Under the pieces are notes generated by a model, which saw only the letters and a list, made by a program, of their open reading frames with translations, was not told the DNA's origin and did not search any database. Positions 48,717 to 56,648 of a stretch of DNA of 64,000 nt are shown in pieces; the stretch's first letter is position 1; each line of letters begins with the position of its first letter. The position numbers were made by a program, and so were the translations under genes. Source of the DNA: VRUE01 sp963712595 (lineage in GTDB: Bacteria; Actinomycetota; Thermoleophilia; Solirubrobacterales; 70-9); the NCBI GenBank assembly GCA_963712595.1, contig CAVQIM010000001.1:1054001-1118000 (forward strand), read 5' to 3'.

Positions 48717-49909
48717 CGCTCTTCGAGTCCCACCCGACGGGCCATCCAGCGGGCACCGACGGTGTCGGTCAGGCCGTGGGCGACGATCGAGGCGATGATC
48801 GCGAGCGCGGCAACGTCGAAGATCAGCTCGCCGTTGCCGACGTCGGACTTGAGCACGAAGAGGGCGAAGAGCATCGAGGCGACGCCCTTGGGCCCGAACC
48901 AGGCCATGAAGAGCTTCTGTGGGCGGGGGATGCCCGTGCGCAGGAAGGAGAGCATCACGGCGAGAGGGCGGGCGACGAGCAGGGCGAAGACGACGAAGAG
49001 GACGAGCGGCGGGATGCTGTGGTGGAAGCCGGTGGCGACGATCAGGGCGCCGAAGACGAAGAAGGTGAGCACCTGCAGGATCGCGCTGGCGTTCTCGGCG
49101 AACTCGACGAAGCCCTCGGGCACGTCGCGCTCGGTCGCCGCCATCGCGATGCCGCAGACGAAGGCGGCAATCAGGCCGTTGCCGATCGTCACGTCGGCGA
49201 GGCCGAAGGCGAAAAGGGCGACCCCGACCGCGTAGATCCCCTCGTAGCGGGCGGTGGTGCCACCGCCCGGTAGGCGGTGATGCAGGCGGCCGCCCAGCGT
49301 TCCGAGGCCGACGCCGACCGCGGCACCGAATATCGCCTCGCCGACCAGCTTCGCCGCTTCTCCCCCCGGGTCTCCGCCCGATCCGGCGAGGACGAGGAAG
49401 AAGAGGACGAAGGGCAGCGCGAGGCCGTCGTTGAGACCGGACTCGAGGTTGAGCGTGTGGCGGACCGAGGCCGGCACGATCCGCGAGGTCACCACAGCGG
49501 AGGTGACGACCGGATCGGTCGGCGAGAGCACCGCCGCGAGCAGCAGCGCCTCGGCCCAGCTGAGGTCGGGAAAGAGCGCCTTGGCGGCGAGCCCGAGCAA
49601 GGCCATCGTGATCGGCATCGCGATCACCAGCGCCCGCGCCACCGGGCTCCAGTGGCGGCGAAGCAGCTCGCCCTCGACGAACATCCCGTCGGAGAAGAGG
49701 GTGAGGATCAGAGCCAGCTCGACCAGCTCGACGATCGACTCCGAGGTTGCGTCGACTTCGACGGCACCGACCGCGGCGAGCAGGATCCCGAGCCCAACCG
49801 AGAGCACCGAGGCCGAGAGAACCGTCCCCCGCATCACGCCCGAGAGCGCCGCGACGACGGTCAGCAGCCCACCGAAGATCAGAACCGCATCGCCGAAGCC
49901 CAGCTCCAT
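48713..49909 (-). CDS. Cation:proton antiporter (CPA1/NhaP type)
   Basis: A 398-residue protein with about 12 transmembrane helices. The ion-binding region is 'AVLSPTDPVVTSAVV' with the conserved Asp in TDP, and 'LESGLNDGLALPFVL' contains the second conserved acidic pair (ND). It probably exchanges Na+ or K+ for H+ across the cytoplasmic membrane. ATG at 49909 begins a full-length frame. Its stop overlaps the stop of the HdrB-like gene (CTAG) in convergent orientation. Confidence 0.9.
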   Translation of the reverse strand: MELGFGDAVLIFGGLLTVVAALSGVMRGTVLSASVLSVGLGILLAAVGAVEVDATSESIVELVELALILTLFSDGMFVEGELLRRHWSPVARALVIAMPITMALLGLAAKALFPDLSWAEALLLAAVLSPTDPVVTSAVVTSRIVPASVRHTLNLESGLNDGLALPFVLFFLVLAGSGGDPGGEAAKLVGEAIFGAAVGVGLGTLGGRLHHRLPGGGTTARYEGIYAVGVALFAFGLADVTIGNGLIAAFVCGIAMAATERDVPEGFVEFAENASAILQVLTFFVFGALIVATGFHHSIPPLVLFVVFALLVARPLAVMLSFLRTGIPRPQKLFMAWFGPKGVASMLFALFVLKSDVGNGELIFDVAALAIIASIVAHGLTDTVGARWMARRVGLEER

Positions 49910-49951
49910 GGGAGGAACCTAGAGGAGCGCGCCGACTCGAAAGCTGACGCT

Positions 49952-50341
49952 CTACAGGTGCGTCGCGAAGAGACCGGTGAAGGCGGCCAGAAAACCTGCC
50001 AACGTGACGATCATGGCGTACGTCAGCGAATCGAAGCGCTTTTCGAGGCGCTCGTGTAGGTATTCGAAACGGGCGTCGACCTTGTCGAAGCGCTTGTCGA
50101 TCTTCGCTTCGAAGCGCTCGAAGCGCAGATCGACCTTGTCGAAGCGCTCGTCGACCCTCTCGAAGCGTTCGTCCACCCTCTCGAAGCGCTCGTCGACCCG
50201 CTCGAAGCGTTCGTCAACCTTGTCGAAGCGCTCGTCAACCTTGTCGAAGCGCTCGTCGACCTTGTCGAAGCGGCGGTCGACCTGATCTGCGAATCGATCG
50301 ATGCGGTCGTCGTTCCAGTTCACCTTCGCGGCTGCCTCCAT
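49952..50341 (-). CDS. Heptad-repeat coiled-coil protein with C-terminal membrane helix
   Basis: A 129-residue protein. Residues about 21-100 consist of perfect seven-residue units, 'RFDKVDE' or 'RFERVDE' repeated roughly eight to nine times, then degenerate ones. The hydrophobic F and V positions make a long coiled coil. It ends with one helix near residues 108-127 ('YAMIVTLAGFLAAFTGLFA'), so it should be a membrane-tethered rod. Similar proteins occur in many bacteria without known function. The DNA is a 21-bp tandem array that could expand or contract. It is 42 bases from the antiporter start. Confidence 0.82.
   Translation of the reverse strand: MEAAAKVNWNDDRIDRFADQVDRRFDKVDERFDKVDERFDKVDERFERVDERFERVDERFERVDERFDKVDLRFERFEAKIDKRFDKVDARFEYLHERLEKRFDSLTYAMIVTLAGFLAAFTGLFATHL
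50120..50286. repeat. 21-bp tandem repeat inside coding sequence
   Basis: Units begin GAAGCG at 50141, 50162, 50183, 50204, 50225, 50246 and 50267, exactly 21 bases apart, plus a partial unit before and after. Each unit is about 85-100% identical to its neighbours and encodes one seven-residue heptad. It is a minisatellite-like array within the coiled-coil gene, not a CRISPR array, because there are no unique spacers. Confidence 0.9.
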
Positions 50342-50430
50342 GCATCCGACGCTAGCAGACAAAATGTTACAGGTGGCGCGCAAAAGAGTGCCGGACAGAT
50401 GGCTGAGCCGGAACCGCGATTCGGTCTCGT

Positions 50431-51462
50431 TCAGCCCAGCAGGTCGCGCTCGATCAGCAGCTCGGCGACCTGCACGGCGTTGGTGGCGGCGCCCTTGCGC
50501 AGGTTGTCGCCGGCGATCCAGAGGTTGAGGGTGCGTTCCTGGTCGGGGTCGCGGCGGATGCGGCCGACGAGGACCTCGTCGCGGCCGGCGGCGTCGATCG
50601 CCATCGGGTACCCCCCGGCGCCAGGGTCGTCGACGACGACGACGCCGGGGGCGTCGGCCAGGAGTGCGCGGCACTCCTCCGGCGAGAGGTCTTCGCGGGT
50701 GCGCACGTTGACCGACTCCGAGTGGCCGCTGACCACCGGCACGCGGGCGCAGGTGGCGGAGATCGCCACCTCCTCGCCGATGCCGAGGATCTTGCGGGTC
50801 TCCGCCATCACCTTGCGCTCCTCGGTGGTGTAGTCGTCGCCGTCCTTGAAGGTCTCGACCTGGGGCAGCACGTTGAAAGCGATCCGGTGTGGGTAGACGC
50901 TCGGCGGCGGCACCTCCTCGCCGGCGAGCACCGCGCGAGACTGCGCCTGCAGCTCCTCGATCGCCCGCTGGCCGGTGCCGGAGACGGCCTGGTAGGTGGA
51001 GACGACGAGGCGCTCGAGGCCGACCGCGCGGTGGATCGGCGCCAGCGCCATCATCGCCACCATCGTCGTGCAGTTGGGGTTGGCGACGATGCCCTTGTGC
51101 GAGTCCGCCGCTCCCGGGTTGACCCCGGCGACGACCAGCGGCACGTCCTCGTGCATGCGCCAGTAGCTGGTGTTGTCGACGACGACGGCGCCTGCCTCGA
51201 CCAGCTGCGGCGCCCACTCGGCGCTGACCGCGCCGCCCGCCGAGGAAAGCACGACGTCGATGCCCTGGATCGTCTCCGGGCCGAGTGCCCGACAGGCCAG
51301 GACCGAGCCGTTCCACTCGATCTCGCGCCCGACTGAGCGCTCCGACGCGAAGGGGACGACCTCGGCGGCGGGGAAGTCGCGTTCGGCGAGGACCTCGAGG
51401 ATGGTCGAGCCGACCGCCCCCGTCGCGCCCAGAACCCCGACTCTGTAGCCATTGCCCGTCAT
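50431..51462 (-). CDS. asd: Aspartate-semialdehyde dehydrogenase
   Basis: A 343-residue NADPH enzyme reducing beta-aspartyl phosphate to the semialdehyde for lysine, threonine and methionine synthesis. The NADP loop is 'GVLGATGAVGSTILEVLAERDFP', the nucleophile Cys is in 'ANPNCTTMVAMMALAPIH', and the substrate-binding region includes 'RVPVVSGHSESVNV'. ATG at 51462 starts it. It is 24 bases downstream of lysC on the same strand, the common aspartate pathway pair. Confidence 0.96.
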   Translation of the reverse strand: MTGNGYRVGVLGATGAVGSTILEVLAERDFPAAEVVPFASERSVGREIEWNGSVLACRALGPETIQGIDVVLSSAGGAVSAEWAPQLVEAGAVVVDNTSYWRMHEDVPLVVAGVNPGAADSHKGIVANPNCTTMVAMMALAPIHRAVGLERLVVSTYQAVSGTGQRAIEELQAQSRAVLAGEEVPPPSVYPHRIAFNVLPQVETFKDGDDYTTEERKVMAETRKILGIGEEVAISATCARVPVVSGHSESVNVRTREDLSPEECRALLADAPGVVVVDDPGAGGYPMAIDAAGRDEVLVGRIRRDPDQERTLNLWIAGDNLRKGAATNAVQVAELLIERDLLG

Positions 51463-51486
51463 CTCACCTGAGTATGACCGGCCGGA

Positions 51487-52788
51487 TCAGGTGCCGACCG
51501 TGGGCCGGTGCTCGGCCCCGGCCGGGTCTTCGTGCCGCACGGCGTCGGCGCCGAGCTCGAAGGCCTCGTGCAGCGCCTTGACCGCGTCCGGAACGCTGTC
51601 GGCCGAGATCACGCACGAGATCTTGATCGGCGAGGTGGAGATCATCTCGATGTTGATCTCCTCGCGGCCGAGCACCTCGAACACCTTGGCGGCGACGCCG
51701 GGGTGGGAGCGCATGCCGGCGCCGATGATCGAGACCTTGCCGATCCGCTCGTCGGTGCGCACCCCCTGGCTGACCCCGCCGAGCGCGGCGATCGCGTCGG
51801 TCGCCGTGATCAGATCGGAGCGGTCGATGGTGAAGGAGAGATCGGCCAGCTCGTCCGGACGGACCGGCTCGTTCTGGATGATCACGTCGACGTTGATGCC
51901 GGCGTCGGCCAGCGCGGTGAAGATCTTGCCGGCGACGCCGGGCTCGTCGCGGATCCCGGTAAGGGTCACCCGTGCCTCGTCGTCGGAGTGGGTCACTGCT
52001 GTTACGAAGGGTTGCTCCACTGTCTCCTGCTCGCTCTCGTCCTCGCTGACGACGAGGGTACCGGGGCCGTCCTCGAAGCTGCTGCGGCAGTGGATGCGGA
52101 CGCCGTGGTTGCGCGCGTACTCGACCGAGCGCAGCTGCAGCACCCGCGCCCCCGAGGCCGCCATCTCCAGCGTCTCCTCGAAGGTGGCGACGGGGATCTT
52201 GCGCGCGTCGGGGACGATCCGCGGGTCGGCGCTGAAGACACCCGCGACGTCGGTGTAGATCTCGCAGACGTCTGCCTTCAACGCCGCCGCCAGGGCGACC
52301 GCGGTGGTGTCGGAACCGCCGCGCCCCAGGGTGGTCACGTCCTGGCTCTCGGTCGAGACCCCCTGGAAGCCGGCGACGAGCACGATCCTGTCCTCGTCGA
52401 GCGCCTCGCGGATGCGGTCGGCGCGGACGTCGATGATCCGCGCCCTGGTGTGGGAGGAATCGGTGACGATCCCCGCCTGCGAGCCGGTCAGCGAGATCGC
52501 CTTGTGGCCCATGTCGTGGATCGCCATCGCGCAGAGGGCGCAGGAGATCCGCTCGCCGGTGGAGAGCAGCATGTCCATCTCACGCGAGTCGGGACGCGCG
52601 GAGATCTCCAGCGCCTGGGCGACCAGCTCGTCGGTCGTCTTGCCCCGCGCGGAGAGCACGGCGACGACCCGGTTGCCCGCCTCGCGAGCGGCGACGATGC
52701 GCCTAGCCGCTCGCTTGATCTGCTCGGCGCCGGCAACCGAGGTGCCGCCGAACTTCATCACGACGATCTTCGAATCCCCTTTGCCCAT
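51487..52788 (-). CDS. lysC: Aspartate kinase
   Basis: A 433-residue enzyme phosphorylating aspartate. The start is 'IVVMKFGGTSVAGAEQIKRAA', the nucleotide region is 'GGSDTTAVALAAALKADVCEIYTDVAGVFSADPRIV', and the C-terminal half has two ACT domains ('VTLTGIRDEPGVAGKIFTALADAGINVDVIIQNE' and 'VSIIGAGMRSHPGVAAKVFEVLGREEINIEMIST'), giving feedback control by lysine and/or threonine. An internal start for a beta-type subunit may exist but cannot be verified. It is in one unit with asd, preceded by a 78-aa gene 34 bases upstream. Confidence 0.96.
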   Translation of the reverse strand: MGKGDSKIVVMKFGGTSVAGAEQIKRAARRIVAAREAGNRVVAVLSARGKTTDELVAQALEISARPDSREMDMLLSTGERISCALCAMAIHDMGHKAISLTGSQAGIVTDSSHTRARIIDVRADRIREALDEDRIVLVAGFQGVSTESQDVTTLGRGGSDTTAVALAAALKADVCEIYTDVAGVFSADPRIVPDARKIPVATFEETLEMAASGARVLQLRSVEYARNHGVRIHCRSSFEDGPGTLVVSEDESEQETVEQPFVTAVTHSDDEARVTLTGIRDEPGVAGKIFTALADAGINVDVIIQNEPVRPDELADLSFTIDRSDLITATDAIAALGGVSQGVRTDERIGKVSIIGAGMRSHPGVAAKVFEVLGREEINIEMISTSPIKISCVISADSVPDAVKALHEAFELGADAVRHEDPAGAEHRPTVGT

Positions 52789-52822
52789 AAGCGACTGAGG
52801 ATAGTCGGCGCTGAGGAGAGAG

Positions 52823-53059
52823 CTACTCGCTGCCGCCCTGCATGTTGCCGAACATCGCGTGCTCGGCCATGCGGATCAGGCCGAGGGCCATGTGGGGGCG
52901 CATGTCGCTGGTCCGGACCCGCACGTGCGAGCCATGCGGCCCGACGACCTCGACGATCGTGCAGACGTCGCCGATCTGGCAGTCCTCGCCGTAGTCGGCT
53001 TCCAGCGCCTCCATCTGGGCGGTGACCACCTGGCCCATCTTGCTCTGGTCGATCGGCAT
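52823..53059 (-). CDS. Small protein, unknown function, upstream of lysC
   Basis: A 78-residue soluble protein ('MPIDQSKMGQVVTAQMEALEADYGEDCQIGDVCTIVEVVGPHGSHVRVRTSDMRPHMALGLIRMAEHAMF' region). The first half is acidic and the middle beta-rich. I recognise no named family, though the composition and codon pattern look real and it sits as first gene of the lysC-asd run. It could be a regulator or an unrelated passenger. Its start region is 66 bases from the divergent PadR-type gene. Confidence 0.68.
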   Translation of the reverse strand: MPIDQSKMGQVVTAQMEALEADYGEDCQIGDVCTIVEVVGPHGSHVRVRTSDMRPHMALGLIRMAEHAMFGNMQGGSE

Positions 53060-53095
53060 ACCCGGGGAGACTACATGTGCGCCGGATCACACTTG

Positions 53096-53117
53096 CCGAT
53101 ATATCGGAGCGATATAT
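53096..53117. promoter_or_regulatory. Perfect 12-bp palindrome and half site, probable PadR operator
   Basis: CCGATATATCGG (53096-53107) is a perfect palindrome, followed by GAG and another CGATATAT (53110-53117). It lies 9-30 bases ahead of the PadR-type start, overlapping the likely core promoter. PadR dimers favour AT-centred dyads like this, so autoregulation of the PadR-MMPL-thioesterase operon is inferred. Confidence 0.65.
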
Positions 53118-53125
53118 TTTCGCCG

Positions 53126-53680
53126 ATGGAGCTGAGCCCGACCGCCTACGTGATCCTCGGCATGGTCAGCCAAGAGCCGCGCTCGGGGTATGAGATCAAG
53201 GCGCTGGTCGACGACACCACCCGGTTCTTCTGGGCCGCCAGCTACGGGCAGATATATCCCGAGCTGAAACGGCTCTCGGAAGCGGGGCTAATCGGGGGCG
53301 TCGACGCCCCTCGCGGCGATCGCAAGCGCACCGTCTACGCGATCACCGCCGAGGGCGAGGCCGAGCTGCGCGAGTGGCTGCGCCAGCCGCCGCAGACCTT
53401 TGAGCTGCGCGAGGAAGGGCTGCTGAAGCTCTTCTTCGCCGGTGTCCTGCCACCCGAGCAGGCGACCGGGACGCTGCGCACGATGCGCGCTCACCGGCTC
53501 GGCGTCGCCGAGCGCTTGCGCGCGATAGAACCGCAGGCCCGCGAGAAGCAGGATCGGGACGACCCCTTCCCATTGATGGTCCTGCAGGGGGGGATCGAGT
53601 TCAACGAGTGGTTCGCCGATTGGTGCGAGCGGATGGAGGCGCGCCTCCTCGAGTCCGCTTCCCGCGAAAGGAGCAACTGA
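53126..53680 (+). CDS. PadR-family transcriptional regulator
   Basis: A 184-residue regulator. The N-terminal winged helix reads 'ELSPTAYVILGMVSQEPRSGYEIKALVDDTTRFFWAASYGQIYPELKRLSEAGLI', with the wing 'RKRTVYAITAEGEAELREWL'. The C-terminal part is the usual PadR dimerisation helix pair (Vir_act_alpha_C). Such proteins repress efflux or phenolic acid genes. ATG at 53126 lies just after the palindrome at 53096-53117. Its stop shares one base with the MMPL start (TGATG), so it surely belongs with it. Confidence 0.9.
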   Translation: MELSPTAYVILGMVSQEPRSGYEIKALVDDTTRFFWAASYGQIYPELKRLSEAGLIGGVDAPRGDRKRTVYAITAEGEAELREWLRQPPQTFELREEGLLKLFFAGVLPPEQATGTLRTMRAHRLGVAERLRAIEPQAREKQDRDDPFPLMVLQGGIEFNEWFADWCERMEARLLESASRERSN

Positions 53681-55818
53681 TGTTCGACGCCCTTGCCCGC
53701 CTCGCCGACGGCCACGCTCGCCGCATCGGCCTCCTCGCGATCGTTCTCTTCCTCCTCGCCGGCGCTCTGGGCGGCTCGGTCGCCAGTCGCCTCGATCCCT
53801 ACGGCGCCGACGACCCCGCCACGGAGACGGTCAAGGCAAAGGAACGCCTGCACGACGCCGGCCTGCGCGAGCCGGCGGTGCTGGTCGTGGTCAAGGACGC
53901 CCCGGTCTCCCGTCCGGGGACGCGAGCACGGGTAGAGGCGCTCGAGCGCAGCGTCCGCCGCCGCCCCGACGTCGAGTCGGTGAGCGGCTACTACGACACC
54001 CGCTCGCCGATCTTCGTCTCCCGGGACCGGCGCTCGACCTACTTCGCGATCACCCTGCGATCGACCGAGGACAAGGAGTGGCAGGAAGCGGGCGCCGAGA
54101 TCGCCGACTCGCTCGCCGGCCGCCCCGGCGTCGTCGTCGGCGGCGCCGCCGTCTCGCAGGAGCAGGTCAACAAGCAGATCGAGAAGGACCTGCGGACGGC
54201 GGAGATGCTCGCCTTCCCCCTGCTCTTCCTGCTCTCGCTGCTCTTCTTCCGCAGCCTCGTCGCGGCGCTGCTGCCGCTGGTGATCGGCGGCCTGGCGATC
54301 GTCGGCACCCTCCTCATCCTGCGCATCGCCAGCGAGATCGGCTCGGTCTCGATCTTCGCCCTCAACTTGACGACAGCGCTTGGGCTGGGGCTGGCGATCG
54401 ACTACAGCCTCTTCGTCGTCTCCCGCTACCGCGAGGAGATCGCCGTCGACGGGGCGGGGCTGGCGGCGATGCGGCGGGTGCTCGCCACGGCGGGGCGCAC
54501 CGTCTTCTTCTCCTCGCTGACGGTCGCCGCGGCGCTCGCCTCGCTGATCGCCTTCCCCCAGCGCTTCCTCTACTCGATGGGTCTCGGCGGGGCCTTGGTA
54601 ACTCTCTTCGCCGCGCTGATCTCGCTCACCGTGCTGCCGGCGGTGCTGACCCTGCTCGGCCCGCGGGTGAACGCGCTGGCTCCGCGCTTCCTGCAACGCC
54701 GCGCCGAGGCCGACACGCGCCCGGACGAGCACGGCTTCTGGTACCGGCTCTCGCGCTTCGTCATGCGCCGGCCGGTCCCGGTGGCAACGCTCAGCGCGCT
54801 GCTGCTGATCGTCATGGGCCTGCCCGTCCTTGGGATGAAGTTCAACACCGTCGACCAGACCGTGCTGCCGAAGTCGGCCAGCGCCCGCCAGGCGTACGAC
54901 ATCGTCAGGGCCGAATTCCCGCCCTACCAGGAGTCGCCGATCTGGATCGACGTCGAAGGCGGCGGGCCGGGGGCGGCCGGCCGGGTCGCCGCGCAAGTGC
55001 GCCGGGTCGGCGGCGTCGCCGAAGTCAACCCGCCCCGGCGGTTGAGCCGCGAGGTGACCGTGGTCCAGGCCATCTCCTCGCACCCGTTCATATCCGAGGC
55101 CAGCCAGAGCACCGTGAGGCAGATCCGCACGATCCAGCCGCCGCCCGGCTCGACCGTCCTCGTCGGCGGCGCGACGGCCGACTACGTCGACCTGAAGACC
55201 AGTCTCGCCGACCATCTGCCGATCGTGCTCGGGATCATCGTCGTCACGACGTTGACGATCCTCTTCCTGATGACCGGCTCGGTGGTGCTGCCGATCAAGT
55301 CGCTGCTGATGAACTTCCTCAACCTCAGCGCCGTCTTCGGCCTGCTCGTGCTGATCTTCCAGGACGGTCGCCTGGAGGGCCTGCTCGACTACACCAGCCC
55401 TGGGGCGCTCGAGCAGACGATGCCGATCCTGCTCTTTGCCGTCGCCTTCGGCCTCTCCACCGACTACGCCGTCTTCCTGCTCTCGCGGATCAAGGAGGCG
55501 CGCGACAACGGCGCCTCCGACTCCGAGTCGGTCGCGATCGGCCTCGAGCGCACCGGTCGCATCGTCACCGCGGCCGCCTTCCTCTTCGCCGTCGCGGTGA
55601 CCGCCTTCGCCACCTCTCAGATCATCTTCATCAAGGAGTTCGGCATCGGCACGGCGCTCGCCGTCCTGATCGACGCCAGCATCGTCCGCGCCCTGCTGGT
55701 TCCCTCGCTGATGGAGCTGCTGGGCAAATGGAACTGGTGGGCGCCGGCGCCGCTGCGGCGGCTGCACGATAGGTTCGGGATCAGCGAGGTCAAGGGACCC
55801 GAACCGGAGCAAGCATGA
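53680..55818 (+). CDS. MMPL-family exporter (second locus)
   Basis: A 712-residue RND-superfamily protein with the MMPL layout: signal-anchor helix (residues 14-36), large external loop, and two six-helix halves. The helix-4 motifs are 'LGLAIDYSLFVVSRYREE' and 'AFGLSTDYAVFLLSRIKEAR'. It probably exports a lipid or hydrophobic toxin. It is translationally coupled at both ends: to the PadR gene (TGATG) and to a thioesterase (ATGA). The substrate may be an acyl compound released by that enzyme; this is inference. Confidence 0.92.
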   Translation: MFDALARLADGHARRIGLLAIVLFLLAGALGGSVASRLDPYGADDPATETVKAKERLHDAGLREPAVLVVVKDAPVSRPGTRARVEALERSVRRRPDVESVSGYYDTRSPIFVSRDRRSTYFAITLRSTEDKEWQEAGAEIADSLAGRPGVVVGGAAVSQEQVNKQIEKDLRTAEMLAFPLLFLLSLLFFRSLVAALLPLVIGGLAIVGTLLILRIASEIGSVSIFALNLTTALGLGLAIDYSLFVVSRYREEIAVDGAGLAAMRRVLATAGRTVFFSSLTVAAALASLIAFPQRFLYSMGLGGALVTLFAALISLTVLPAVLTLLGPRVNALAPRFLQRRAEADTRPDEHGFWYRLSRFVMRRPVPVATLSALLLIVMGLPVLGMKFNTVDQTVLPKSASARQAYDIVRAEFPPYQESPIWIDVEGGGPGAAGRVAAQVRRVGGVAEVNPPRRLSREVTVVQAISSHPFISEASQSTVRQIRTIQPPPGSTVLVGGATADYVDLKTSLADHLPIVLGIIVVTTLTILFLMTGSVVLPIKSLLMNFLNLSAVFGLLVLIFQDGRLEGLLDYTSPGALEQTMPILLFAVAFGLSTDYAVFLLSRIKEARDNGASDSESVAIGLERTGRIVTAAAFLFAVAVTAFATSQIIFIKEFGIGTALAVLIDASIVRALLVPSLMELLGKWNWWAPAPLRRLHDRFGISEVKGPEPEQA

Positions 55819-56648
55819 GCAACGGAGTGGACACGGCGCTGCACACCTTCGACGCCGACACGGCGGTCGAGGATCTCGGCGGGGGCCGGTTCGGCGCGAC
55901 GATGAGCGAGCGCTGGTGGGTCGAGCGCGGGCCCAACGGCGGCTACGTCGCGGCGGTCCTGCTGCGGGCGATCCAGCAGGCGGCCGGAGCGCAGCGCGCG
56001 CCCCGCTCCCTCACCGTGCACTTCCCCGCCGCGCCCAGCGCCGGCCCGGTCGAGCTGGAGGTGGAGGTCGAGCGCGAGGGGAGCAAGGTCACCTTCCTCT
56101 CGGCGCGGATGGAGCAGGAGGGCGAGCTGCAGGCGACGGCCCTCGCCGTCCTCTCGAAGGACTGGGACGGGCCCGACTACACCGCGCTGGAGATGCCGGA
56201 GGCCGAGCCACCGGAGGAGCTCTACGAACCGAACCCGGCGGCGGTCTCGGGGATGCCAACCATGTTCCAGAACTACAGCATGCGGCCGGCGGTCGGCGAG
56301 CCGGCGTTTTCGGGCGGCGCCCCCCGCAGCGGCGCCTGGCTGCGAGCCCGCGAGCCGCGCCAACTCGACGCCCCGCTCGCTGCCGCGATCCTCGACGCTT
56401 GGTTCCCGGCTCCGTTCGTGCGCCTCGACCGCGCGGCTCCGGCGCCGACGCTCGACTTCACCGTTCACTTCCGCTCGCCCCTACCGCCCCCGGGCGCAGC
56501 CGCGGGCGATCCCTATCTCGCGGTCTTCCACTCGAACCTTGCCCGCCACGGCTTCTTCGAGGAGGACGGCGAGCTATGGAGCGCCGACGGCACCCTGCTT
56601 GCGCAGTCGCGGCAGCTGGCGCTCCTCCTGGATCACCCGGGGAGCTAG
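55815..56648 (+). CDS. Acyl-CoA thioesterase, double hot-dog (TesB-like)
   Basis: A 277-residue protein with two hot-dog halves. The first includes 'ERGPNGGYVAAVLLRAIQQAA' and 'RSLTVHFPAAPSAGPVELEVEVEREG', the second 'APAPTLDFTVHFRSPLPP' and 'DGTLLAQSRQLALLL', the usual thioesterase-like superfamily layout. It should hydrolyse acyl-CoA. It starts inside the MMPL stop (ATGA overlap), which suggests that acyl chain supply or removal is linked to export. Its 3' end overlaps the convergent Pro-rich protein gene by 75 bases. Confidence 0.85.
   Translation: MSNGVDTALHTFDADTAVEDLGGGRFGATMSERWWVERGPNGGYVAAVLLRAIQQAAGAQRAPRSLTVHFPAAPSAGPVELEVEVEREGSKVTFLSARMEQEGELQATALAVLSKDWDGPDYTALEMPEAEPPEELYEPNPAAVSGMPTMFQNYSMRPAVGEPAFSGGAPRSGAWLRAREPRQLDAPLAAAILDAWFPAPFVRLDRAAPAPTLDFTVHFRSPLPPPGAAAGDPYLAVFHSNLARHGFFEEDGELWSADGTLLAQSRQLALLLDHPGS

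Noticed and set aside
50120..50286. Regular 21-bp repeats as a CRISPR array
   Set aside because: There are no unique spacers; units are contiguous and encode heptads in frame.
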